From Sipunculus nudus (lineage: Eukaryota; Annelida; Sipuncula; Golfingiida; Sipunculidae), in NCBI GenBank assembly GCA_026874595.1, contig CM049316.1:69989676-70053675 (forward strand): DNA of 64,000 nucleotides. The letters run 5' to 3'. The translations under genes were made by a program, and so were the position numbers. Below, one piece after another: positions 1-64,000 of this stretch (positions within the stretch are counted from its first letter, which is position 1; the number at the start of each line of letters is the position of its first letter). The notes below the pieces were generated by a model. It was not told where the DNA came from and did no database searches. It worked only from the letters and a program-made list of their open reading frames with translations.

Positions 1-94
1 AGGCTCCCTGGGCCAGACGCCGATCACAATGCACAAACTTTAGTCTTTGATGGTGGTCTTGTCAAATGAAAAACTGTTTGAAAGCTTAGTGTTT

Positions 95-1965
95 TTAGCT
101 CAGCTGACTATAAGTCATCTGAGCTATAGTCGTGGTCCATTGTCCGTCGTCCGTCCGTCCGTCTGTCCATAGATGTGGCACGTTTTGAAACTGTAAGACC
201 TAGGAATCCAAAATTCAGCATAATGTTAGATGTCCCCAAGATCTCCTACCAAGCCGAAAACTGGGTCTTTGCAACTTTGTTCTTTTGAGAAATTAAGGAA
301 AAACCTCAATTTTTTATTAATATCCTATTTTCACACTTCAGGACTGCCTAATATCAAAACCACTCATCTGTTTTTCCTCATATTTACCATAAATATTCCT
401 CTATATAGTTCCTATGTACATGCCAGAAATTAAGTCTGTAAAGTATAAATTCTTTAAGTTATGGGCCCAAACATAATGGACTTTGTAAAAAATCAGGAAA
501 AATAATAACTCACTTAACATGAAAAATTTTGAAACTAAAGTCTATTTTATCAAGTATATAACTATGTTTAATTAAGATTCAATTGTTTACCCAAAATTAG
601 ATCTGAATTTTGTAAATTTTTTAAGTTATTAGCATAAAAAAAAATCAGTACCTTAAATTTTGCCCAACTTTGACCATGGCACGTTTTTTTCCTGTAAGCA
701 CCATTGATTTAATTTTCACAGCATGTAAACATAAATATTTAGTTTGTCTAAATCTGAAATTTGAAAATAAAAGCTTGAAAATTAAGCTAGTTATTGATTT
801 TTTTTTCTGTATTCACTTGCTTTGATTACAGATGCAGGGTCCCACTCCAGGTCACTGGAAGTCAGCTATGCCAGTGTTTCTGATTTGTTACAGTCACTGG
901 GGGAGATCCCCTGCTGTGACAAGTGTACAGTTATTCTCATATCACCACCCCAATCTGCCCCCCCCCCCCCCCCCCCCCCGCAAACCCAACCCACCAAGTG
1001 TTATGCAGTAATTGTTATTGTTTTCACTGTATCTCCTTAATTGTAATGCTGTTTCCACTCCGATATGCAAAAACTTTCCTTGAAAAAATGATTCAAGGTG
1101 TAATCCAGAAGATGCAATGTTGTGTAATGTAGCATTTTTAAAGAAATCAATTTTCTTTTAAATGATTTTAACAAATAAAAATGAACCCATCAGTATGCTT
1201 AAATTATTATAAAATATGAAGCACATTATGGATAAATAAAGACACAATTAAAAATTGTGAAATCTAAATCAAGTATTATTTTAAGATATTAATTGTTTTG
1301 CAGATTTTAAAGATATATTTTTGTGGTAAAAATGCATGATGTGGTGTTATCTGACAAGATTGAGATTTATGATGATGCAATTGAGAATTATGAATCATTT
1401 TTTATATTCAGATATATATGTTAAATTGAAAATGTATAGAAATATAAACTTAAATTAGAAAATAATTGATGTGATAAAAAAATCAGGATTTAATACAAAC
1501 ATTTGTTCATTATTTTCCTGCCTCAGCAGAATTTGAGATCAGGCTTTGTTTGCCCTGTTTTATGTTGTTAATTAGCTAAATTTCAACTGTATACATTTCA
1601 TTAAAAAAATACATATATATTTAATAATATATATTATACAAAAAAATAGATTCAATTGAACAAATGTGTAAACTACTGAAATGTCAACAGTTAATCGAAA
1701 AACCAACTAATGATCATGATAATAGTACAGATCATTTGTTCACAAACTGCTCACATGCTTTAGTTTCAACATTAGGAAACACATGGTCAGGTCACAAAAT
1801 ATTTTTTGCAACAATTTCTTGCTCATCAATACAAACCAATCATATAAACCAACCATGGCCTTTATTACCTCTTCCTCTTACACTTTATCTCCATTAGATA
1901 TTATTTTAGATTTTTACCTTCAAGGTTAACGTCAGCTGAGCACAGTGACCCATAGGTCCCTTGTT
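95..1965 (+). mobile_element. Family A Helentron-like (HINE/pearl-type) element, copy A1, type-B core
   Basis: The 5' end reads TTTAGCTCAGCTGAC, followed by the CCGTCCGTCCGTCTGTCC microsatellite (about 145-170). The 3' end reads GTCAGCTGAGC (1931-1941), then the hairpin GACC-CATA-GGTC and CCCTTGTT. The core carries landmarks such as GCCCAACTTTGACCATGG and a C-tract near 959-979. From about 830 to 1560 it matches copy A8 (62640-63360) closely. There is no coding capacity, so it is nonautonomous. Class assignment rests on architecture alone. Confidence 0.72.
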
Positions 1966-4224
1966 CTGATTGACCGGCCAATATTAATAAAGTAATGATA
2001 GTGATATCATCCCATTTATAGAAATAAACAATTTCGACTGTATATTCACATGTAACATGGTTCACCAAATTACATTTGTCCTCGGGCTGTTGCTTTGACC
2101 AAAACAGGTCATATGAGGCCATGACCTCAGAGTGCCATCTCCCGGAAGATATATGAACAAAAATAGAACTCGCGATGTCTGTCCGCTATAGAGGGTCGTA
2201 ATATGTACTGGATATGCAGGCGGGACGGGAAAGTTTGTCTGTTGTCTGGGATACTGAGTTGTCTGCTTTACTGAGTTTACATTAAACATAATAAAGAAGC
2301 AAATTTGAAGGGACTGAGATTTATTGTCTGCATTAGTGAGTTGTCCACCTTACTGAGTTGTCTGCAAGTAGGAGTTTCACTGTACTTAATCAGAAATTTC
2401 CAAGAGGGCAACCAATTTTAACTGTTGATCATAAAATTTTCAACTGATGCCACACACATTAAAAAACAACTAATAATTGATTATCAGTTACCGATATGCT
2501 GTCAATAATTGATTTTGATCAAGGCAGCGACTCGTAACACTACTTCCAGGGCAACTTGGTTTTCTCGTAACAGAACTTAAATTATTTGTGTTACCCTAAT
2601 ATATTAACTGTAATTGTATTCCTTCTTCTCATATTCACCTTCATCTTCATTCAGGAGGTGGTGCCACCTACAGGTGATGGACCTATCCATTAGAATTCCC
2701 CCCCTGGTTTGAAACTACTGATATATAATGTGGAATATGTTCTATAATTAAGTGGCTTAAGGAAGTGGTATGGTGAATTCCCAGTGCTGGTGTTGCTATA
2801 GATACATGCAAAAAAAAAAAACATGTTTATGATTCTTCTATTCTCTGTAAGAAAAAAAATGCCCTGATTGAGTCCAAACAATCGGTAAACTTATGCTCAT
2901 GTAAATCTTAGGTTAAAAAAGACAAATCTAGTTGAGTGAAGATTTACTAACATACGAAGCTGTTATGAAATGCTTGAGATCTAAGAAATAATCTCTTCAC
3001 CCAACCTCTTGGGCCCCAGGTGCACAACTAGACAAATAATGCACGGATGTGGTATGTCTGTGTGTCAGATGCAAGTAATCTGTTGTTTACACACACAGCA
3101 GCACATCAGCTACATCATGGCTCATACAAACGCACTTGAAAACGATGAAATAACCATTGAAAATGACGATGTATGATACTGAAGCCACTTATCCTGTTGC
3201 CACACCAGGTTATGAAAATAGCATTCAGGATAAACTGTCATGACTGATATTTCAGATACAATGTTTACTAGAGGATATGAACTAAATAAGATGAAAAAAC
3301 ACAAACATGATTGGTACAGCTGATATTTATGCAACTGGAGAATGCTTCTCGTTCTTGAACGTATCTGATTAGAAATGTTTTCACAGGATTTCTTAAAAGT
3401 CAATAATAGCCTAAGATATGTTTGCTTCTGTAGTTCTTTTGCTGTATAAAAAAGTGATGTATTTTTACTAAATATATATGTCAAAGATAAAGTATCTAGA
3501 TACAGACATTATGCAGGTATATTAGATTCCACCAGCCCTGTCCAAGTTAATTTTTCATGATATTTCTTTCAAATATATTTTGTTTGCCTCTACAAATTAG
3601 CCTTTATCAAAGAAAGTAATGTTGAGATTTATGGTGATTTAAATAAGCATAAAATAAATATATTTACTGGGATGGTGTAAACCTGTCTAGAAAGAGATGC
3701 AAAAATGATGGTGTCTGTACAAGTGGCCATATCTGTTTATCCATGTGATGTAGAAGGGATGCATGTGTTACATAACAAACATATGACATACAAATATCAC
3801 TGTTACGTCATCACTATGAATCGTCAAGTAGATGTATTATTTGTCCGTCATCTTACATTGTGACTGATATATCGCAAGACTATGTATCTGTTCAGTCATA
3901 TTTCTTTCTGAATTAATCATATGGAATCCATATATGGGAGAGTATTATTACAGCATGCTGTTAGATAATCACAACATTTGTCTGATTTTCCTCTGGGGTA
4001 AATGAAGGAAAGCTTTAGGTCATTGTATAGAATTATCATGAATTTCAGGTTGACATGGGTGGTGGAATGGATTATAGATTCAGATAAGGTAACCATTAGC
4101 AAAGAATAGAGAAATATACCTTGTTTGTGGATCTGGAAAAGATGATCCTTATAGCTTTGAGTAACATCTGATGGAAGTTGGTGAAAGCTATATATGTATA
4201 TTGAAGTGCTGTAATTTTTTTCAG
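1966..4224. other. Upstream LARS2 intron, no gene seen
   Basis: Apart from the MITE relic at 2180-2382 this is AT-rich sequence. I looked for the preceding exon with the HIGH (HMGH) motif and did not find it, so that exon lies before position 1. The minus-strand ORF at 3122-3484 is not recognisable and has no homologous features. Confidence 0.6.
2180..2382 (-). mobile_element. Relic of a CAGTGAAAC-type MITE (one end)
   Basis: Ends GGAGTTTCACTG followed by TA (2383-2384), the inverted end of the 38961-39685 family. Upstream, degenerate TACTGAGTTGTCTGC units occur three times (2250-2365). No opposite end was found. Confidence 0.45.
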
Positions 4225-58276
<54,052 letters not shown>

Positions 58277-58966
58277 GTAAGTTTGTATTGTTTATTTATT
58301 GTTTGAATCCATGTAATTGTTTCTAATGAATTTCATATTTCTTGTTGTTGCCACTATTGCTGTTTAAATAGCGCATTCATTTTAATAATGAACATGCACT
58401 GCTGATGACTTATATTAATGTACTGATTTAATGACTGAGTGATCCAGAGGGTTTAATGCAATTAATTATCATTATTAACAAAGCCCTCTTAGCAAAGAAA
58501 ACCTCAAGTTAATCCATTTTGGCATTGTTGAAATCAGACAATGAAATTGACCATCTTACACACAAAATATATCTGTCATATACAGCAGTATATTTTAGTT
58601 ATTGATGACTCTCTCATTATAATGAAATATTTCTTATCGAAGTTTGATGCCAATCAAGAAACAAGAGCTATTAAAAACTAATTAGTGCCTGTTTATCATG
58701 TATTCCCTTTTCATAAGCTAGTGGAAAATATATAAATACATGTATTATGTTTAATGTTTCACATGACAAATATCAATATACTGATTGTAATTTCTTTGAA
58801 AATGTTTGACAAACATGGATATATATAAAATATTACTCATGAAACTAGAAGTCACTCACAGATTGCATGTATGATCTTTCAGCTTCTGCACATATATCGA
58901 GAACCACCTATGGTTACATGGTTTTTGTGTTTGTCATCATTGGTGCATATTTTTACTAACAGTTTT
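58277..58966. other. Start of the intron after exon 19
   Basis: AT-rich. The last 100 bp (GGTTACATGG, TTTGTCATCATTGGTG) resemble 54573-54610, and the resemblance resumes after copy A7 at 61166, so A7 appears to split an older repeat. Confidence 0.45.
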
Positions 58967-61160
58967 TAGCTCAGCTGACTGTAAGTCATCTGAGCTATAG
59001 CAATCACTCTTTGTCCGTCGTCCGTCCCCCCATCTGGCCTTTCTGTTCGTAAACAAGGCACAAATCGTAACCACTGGACCTGGAATCTTCTTACTTTACA
59101 TCCAGAGAGGTCCATGAAAAATCTCCTTGGAAACCTGGAATTAGGTCTCTGTTACCTATATCCTTCGAGGTATGGGGCCAAAAAGTACCCCCCCCCCCCC
59201 CCAGAATAGTAAAAAATTTCATACAAAAACTTCAATATCTTATTAACTACATCACTGATGGTCATGATTTTTGGCATACATATTGATCATGAGATGTTCC
59301 ATCAGTTCCTGCAGACTGGTGGCACCACCTATATTTTTCGATTTTTTACGAATTTTTTTCTCTTTTTTTGAGACCTTGAAAAATGTGGACATCTGTTAAC
59401 AGGGCACAAATCGTAAAGACTGGACCTAGAATCTTCATTCTTGACATTCTGAGAGACCTATGAAAAGTCTCCATGGAAACCAGAAATTAGATCTGTGTTA
59501 CCCATATCCTTCGAGCTATAAGGCCCCAAAGTACCCCCCAGAATAGTCAAAAATTTCATAAAAAACTTCAATATCTGATTAACTACATCACTGATAGTCA
59601 TGATTTTTGGCATACATATTGTTCATAAGATGTTTCATCAGTTTTATGCAGACTGGTGGCGCCACCTATATTTTTTGATTTTTTACGAATTGTTTTCTCT
59701 ATTTTTGAGACCTTGAAAAATGTGGACATCTGTTAACAGGGTTCAAATCGTAAAGACTGGACCTAGAATCTTCATTCTTGACATTCTGTGAGACCTATTA
59801 AAAGTCTCCATGGAAACCAGGAATTAGGTCTCTGTTACCCATATCCTTTGAGCTATGGGGCCCCAAAGTACCACCCAGAATAGTCAAAAATTTCATTAAA
59901 AACTTCAATATCTGATTAACTACATCACTGATAGTCATGATTTTTGGCATACATATTGATCATGAGATGTTTCATCAGTTCCTGCAGACTGGTTGCGCCA
60001 CCTGTATTTTTCAAATTTTTACAATTTTTTCTCTATTTTTGAGACCTTTAAGGATGTAGTTATCTGTCAACAGGGTTCAAATTGGACCTAGAATCTTCTT
60101 TCTTGACACACAGGGAGACCTATGAAAAGTCTCAATGGAAACCTGAAATTAGATCTCTGTTACCCATATCCTTTGAGCTATGGCACTCCAAAGTACAGCT
60201 CAGAATAATTGAAAATTTGATACAAAAGCTGAAGTATCTGAACAACTAATGCAGAGATCACCATAATTGTTTGTATGGATATTGATCATGGAGTGTTTCA
60301 TTAGTTTCTGCAGCCTGGTGGCACCACATATATTTGTTTCTGCAGCCTGGTGGCACCACATATTTTTGAGACCTTTAAAGATATTAACATCTGTTAACAT
60401 GGCACAAATCATAACAACTGGACCTAGAATCTTCATTCTTTACACTCAGGGAGACCCATGAAAAATCTCCATGGAAACCTGAAATTAGGTCTCTGTTACC
60501 CATATCCATTAAGCTGTATGGCTCCAAAATACCCCCCAGAATAATGAAAAATTTGATACAAAAACTCCAGTATCTCAATAACTACAACACTGATGCTCAT
60601 GATGTTTGGCATACATATTGATCATGACATGTTCCATCAGTTTTAGCAGACTGGGTGTGCCACTTCAATTTTTTTCAAATTTTTACGAATTATTTTCTCA
60701 ATTTTTGAGACCTTTAAAGATGTGGTTATCTGTCAACAGGGTACAAATTGTAACAACTGGACCTAGAATCTTCATTTTTGTCATGCAAGGAGGCCCATGA
60801 AAAGTGTCAATGGAAACCTGAAATAAGGTCTCTGTTACCCATATCCTTCAAGCTATAGGACTCAAAAGTATCCCTCAGAATAATGGAAAATTTGATACAA
60901 AAGCTGAAGTATCTGAACAACTTATCCAGAGACCACCATGCTTCTTTGCATGGATATTGACCATTAATTTTTATATTAGTTTCTGCAGACTGGTGGAGCC
61001 ACCTGTTTACGCATTTTTTCTCTATATTTGAGATATATTAATACAGACACAATCTCAGCCTGTTGGTTAATCTGTTTGATGCTTCAGTTGAATGGTTATA
61101 TACTACCATTCAGATGATGGTAGCTGTCAGCTGAGCGTCATGACCCATGGGTCACTTGTT
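58967..61160 (+). mobile_element. Family A element, copy A7 (type-A core)
   Basis: The 5' TAGCTCAGCTGACTGTAAG and a short CCGTCGTCCGTCC stretch are followed by about six units of 325-345 bp (starts near 59046, 59393, 59733, 60066, 60390, 60733). The fifth unit is shortened and carries a small duplication of TTTCTGCAGCCTGGTGGC near 60305-60360. The 3' end is GTCAGCTGAGCGTCAT, GACCCATGGGTC, ACTTGTT. A C14-15 tract lies near 59189. Confidence 0.8.
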
Positions 61161-61264
61161 AGATAAATAAGCTCAACCATCCATCACAGAAGCGTTATAA
61201 GAAATTTTCTCAACAGGAATTACCTACAGTACTTAATATGAACACATAGCAACTCAGATATCGT

Positions 61265-61450
61265 ATAAATTCCACAGAAAAAGTTGGTGATTAGCTGGTT
61301 TTAATCTTGAATGGAGAATATGTATTGATAGGAGATATCGTGCAGCATGTAAAATTGTATGAATTCCACAGAAAAAGTTGGTGATTAGCTGGTTTTAATC
61401 TTGAAAGGAGAATATGTATTGATAGGAGATATTGTGCAACATATAAAATC
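61265..61450. repeat. 94-bp tandem duplication
   Basis: GAATTCCACAGAAAAAGTTG..GATTAGCTGG and GGAGAATATGTATTGATAGG occur twice, 94 bp apart, with only a few differences, so the duplication is recent. Confidence 0.88.
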
Positions 61451-62039
61451 TGTACCCAATAGTCTGCAGACATTTTTGGATTGTGTCTACGTTTTCACTG
61501 TCAGTTAATGCTGAATGTTGGTAGTTCATTTCCATTCCAGATGGTCATTGGGAAGATTGAATATTTATTCTGATCAGTGGTGGCAGCTAATAATTTGTAA
61601 TGACTTTTCAGGATGAGGGTTTATGGCGCTGCAGCCGCACAGTTAGCAACATCTTTGTAGAGATTAGCTGGATGATTGACAGGACTTTTTAATTAATTAC
61701 CATACAGCCTACTGATAAATTTCATTTTACACATGTACACTCAAGCATCATAATAAGGCCTATAATCTTTACTTGTTATACATCTTATACATGGAGTGTC
61801 CTTACACCTAATTAAATATGTAACTTGGCAATAACACTTGTTAAATTAGCCCTTGGAGTTAATTACACATTATCACAGCATAGAACCATGAACTTTTAAT
61901 GAAATTAATTGTGTGGGTATAATCTTAATTACAGATATTCATCAACTCCATGCTAATGAATGTTTATTTTAATTGCATGTTTCTTGTCACTGAGATTAAA
62001 CTTCATGATAATATCTTTAAAGCCAGCTATTCAGCTGTC
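61451..62039. promoter_or_regulatory. Candidate regulatory segment rich in homeodomain-type sites
   Basis: A repeat-free patch with TGATTGACAG at 61673-61682, the known PBX-MEIS composite motif, followed by TTTAATTAATTACC, CCTAATTAAATA, GAGTTAATTACA, GAAATTAATTG, CTTAATTACAG and GCTAATGAATG. Density of TAATTA-type cores is higher than in the surrounding introns, though the region is AT-rich and such cores occur by chance. Function is inferred. Confidence 0.3.
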
Positions 62040-62295
62040 TTATCTATATAATTTAAGTGATTTCTGGTTTACTTTGCATACATACACTTAACTCTCAGTA
62101 ATTCCTGTTAAAAAAGATATTTTAATGCTTTCATGATGGATGTGTGAGTCAATAATCTTCAAGCTATTAGTAAACATTGCAATGTTGACAGATGTGCAAT
62201 TGATAGGTCACTAGTTGCAAAACGCTCTTTGCAAAACTCTGGCTTGCCTGACTTGTGGCCAGATGTACTTGTTGAATGTGTTTGGGATATTTTGA
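62040..62295. repeat. Dispersed repeat J, copy 2
   Basis: AGTAATTCCTGTTAAAAAAG, CTTCAAGCTATTAGTAAACA, GATAGGTCACTAGTTGCAAA, TGCAAAACTCTGG and GTTGAATGTGTTTGG. It is homologous to 49770-50045 but lacks the CAGTGAAACCT-type insert found beside copy 1. Confidence 0.6.
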
Positions 62296-62384
62296 TGGTT
62301 GGTCCACGTTTTAAACAAATAGACATAAGCATATATAATGAAATGCATGTGCAATTGGTGTGTTGTATTCTGCCCTGGTTTTAT

Positions 62385-64000
62385 TAGCTCAGCTGACTGC
62401 AAGTCAACTGAGGTATAGGAGTGGTGCTTTGTCTGTTGTCCGTTTAAGCCATTACCATAAAAATAAAGTCAGAACCTTAAATTTTGCCCAACTTTGACCA
62501 CGGCATATTTTTTTACTGTAAGTACTGTTGATTTAATTTTCACAGCATGTAAAGGTAAGTATATAATTTGTTTAAATCTTAAATTTGAAAATAAAAGCTT
62601 GAAAATTGGGCTTGTTATTAAATTTTTTCTTAAGGCTCTATTTTAGTCACTTGCTATATCCAGATGCAGGCAGCCTATTCCTGGTCACTGGAAGTCAGCT
62701 ATGGCAGGGTTCCTGATTTGTTACAGTAACTGGGGGAGATCCCCTGCTGTAACAGGTGTACAGTTACTCTCATATCACTATCTCCCCCCCTGCCAACCCT
62801 ACCCACCACTGTATTTTCTAAACTGTAATGCTGTTTCCACTCCAATATACAAAACTTTCCTTGAAAAAGTAATTCAAGGAGTATTCCAGAAGATGCCAAT
62901 GTAATGTGTTAATTTAACATTTTAAAGAAGTCAATTTTCTTTTAAATGATTTTAACATAGTAAAATATAATTAAATCCTTCAGTATGCATAAATTTATAA
63001 AATATAAAGCAAATTATTGATAAATAAGGCACAATTTAAAATTGTGAAATCTGAATCAGGTATTGTTTGTAGATATTAATTATTTTGCACAGTAATAAAA
63101 GACATATTTTTGTGGAAAAAAATTAATATACTTTTGTATTCATGATGTGGTGTTATCTGACATGACTGAGATTTATGATGATGCAATTTAGAATTATGAA
63201 TCAACCTTTATATTCAGATGTGTCAGTATTTTATATTGGAAATATATAGAAATATAAACTTAAAATAAAAAAAAATTGATGTGATAAATGAGGATCTAAT
63301 ACAAACATTTTCTCATTATTTTCCTGCCTCGGCAGAATTGGAGATCAGGCTTTGTTTGCCCTGTATATACTGGACCCCCCCTCTCCCCCGCCATTGATTC
63401 CTTTGCATCTGAGCACTGGTACATTAGTTTTTATTGCAAATGTTTAAAATTTATATATAAAAAAAATTGGATAAGAAAAAATTAAGATCTAAATGAAAAT
63501 ATTCTTGCCTCAGGTGAATGGTACATAGTGATCAGCTCTGTCTGTCAATTATCTCTCCGTTTTCATTAAATATATATTAATTATGAAATTTTTTCCTATA
63601 AGCACTGTTGAAATAACTTTCTTATGCTGAATGTGGATTTAAGATATTAAAGTCTGAAATTTGAAAGCAACTTATATATTCAATAGTGTAATATTACAGA
63701 TGTTAACTTTAAAATTTGATATAATAAAAAATTAAGAAATAATTGAAACTTCACATAATATCAGCTTAGTTTATTTACCAGTCTTTTTTCAATATTAATT
63801 AATTGTGAATGAAATTTTTTATCCTGTAAGCATTGTTGAATTCAGTGAAAACCCTATGTATACACAATAATAATAAAGAGATGCTGTAACTCCCATCATT
63901 AATCCCCCCACCCCCCTCCCCCCCCCCCACCCCACCCCCACACCAACACCACCAAGTTCTTGCATCTGTGGACTCAGGACATTAGTTATATTTCAAGAAT
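62385..64000 (+). mobile_element. Family A element, copy A8 (type-B core; 3' end beyond the window)
   Basis: The 5' TAGCTCAGCTGACTGC has only a vestigial microsatellite (TGTCTGTTGTCCG). The core matches copy A1 over about 62640-63360, including GGTCACTGGAAGTCAGCTAT, GGGGGAGATCCCCTGCTGT and GAGATCAGGCTTTGTTTGCC. Beyond 63364, further degenerate tandem units continue to the window edge (repeated CACTGTTGAA and C-rich tract plus CATTAGTTWTA). No 3' terminus is seen. Confidence 0.65.

Noticed and set aside
2655-2675. GGTGGTGCCACC palindrome resembling the family A/C core motif, next to a ttcag and gtgatg
   Set aside because: Isolated, one mismatch, and no LARS2-like reading; neither an exon nor an element can be supported.
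3122-3484. 120-codon minus-strand ORF in the upstream intron
   Set aside because: No recognisable domain, AT-driven composition and no splice partners; likely chance.
61620-61660. Exon-like segment after ttttcag, starting with a GAT codon as expected for the next LARS2 exon
   Set aside because: The reading (DEGLWRCSRTVSN) does not resemble the LARS2 C-terminal region and soon meets a stop; the next exon is more likely beyond the window.

Overview
This window is animal nuclear DNA, AT-rich, with short exons separated by repeat-filled introns and no bacterial-style operons. Its only recognisable protein gene is a mitochondrial leucyl-tRNA synthetase (LARS2-type) on the + strand. I could follow 19 internal exons from 4225 to 58276. 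They join in one open frame of 2073 nt (691 codons), running from just after the HIGH region ([11 protein letters not shown]), through the CP1 editing insertion, the [11 protein letters not shown] and RETDTMDTF blocks and the KMSKS loop, into the anticodon-binding domain. The first exons (targeting peptide, HIGH motif) and the last exon(s) lie outside the window. All introns are GT-AG except intron 16, which is GC-AG. Exon 7 is only 25 nt, and intron 18 is 28 kb.

The rest is intron, dominated by mobile elements. Three families share an architecture that fits nonautonomous Helitron/Helentron-like elements (HINE or 'pearl' type, well known in bivalves). Family A has subterminal inverted repeats GCTCAGCTGAC/GTCAGCTGAGC, a CCGT/CTGT microsatellite behind the 5' end, tandem core units and a 3' palindrome GACCCATGGGTC followed by CTTGTT. 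Family C has subterminal repeats TATCTGCCAAAA/TTTTGGCAGATA and a 3' hairpin followed by TCTAGTT. Family G has a 3' hairpin GCACT/AGTGC followed by TCTTGTT. Every copy I recognised points the same way as the host gene. There are also DNA transposons: a 2.5-kb hAT-like element with a perfect 8-bp target-site duplication, a 409-bp hAT-like MITE and a 725-bp Tc1/mariner-like MITE. tRNA-derived SINEs, a 17-bp and a 21-bp minisatellite and smaller dispersed repeats complete the set.

Layout: 1-4224, intron with a family A copy and a MITE relic; 4225-12511, ten compact LARS2 exons with a SINE and a family G copy; 12512-21919, introns 10-12 with three family A copies; 21920-30059, exons 13-18 with two hAT-type elements in intron 13; 30060-58123, the giant intron 18 with minisatellites, family A, C and G copies, and low-repeat stretches that could hold regulatory DNA; 58124-58276, exon 19; 58277-64000, the next intron with two family A copies.

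The organism is probably a lophotrochozoan, most likely a bivalve mollusc. That is inferred from the repeat architecture and the metazoan-type LARS2 sequence and is not proven. No tRNA or rRNA gene, CRISPR array or second credible protein gene was seen.
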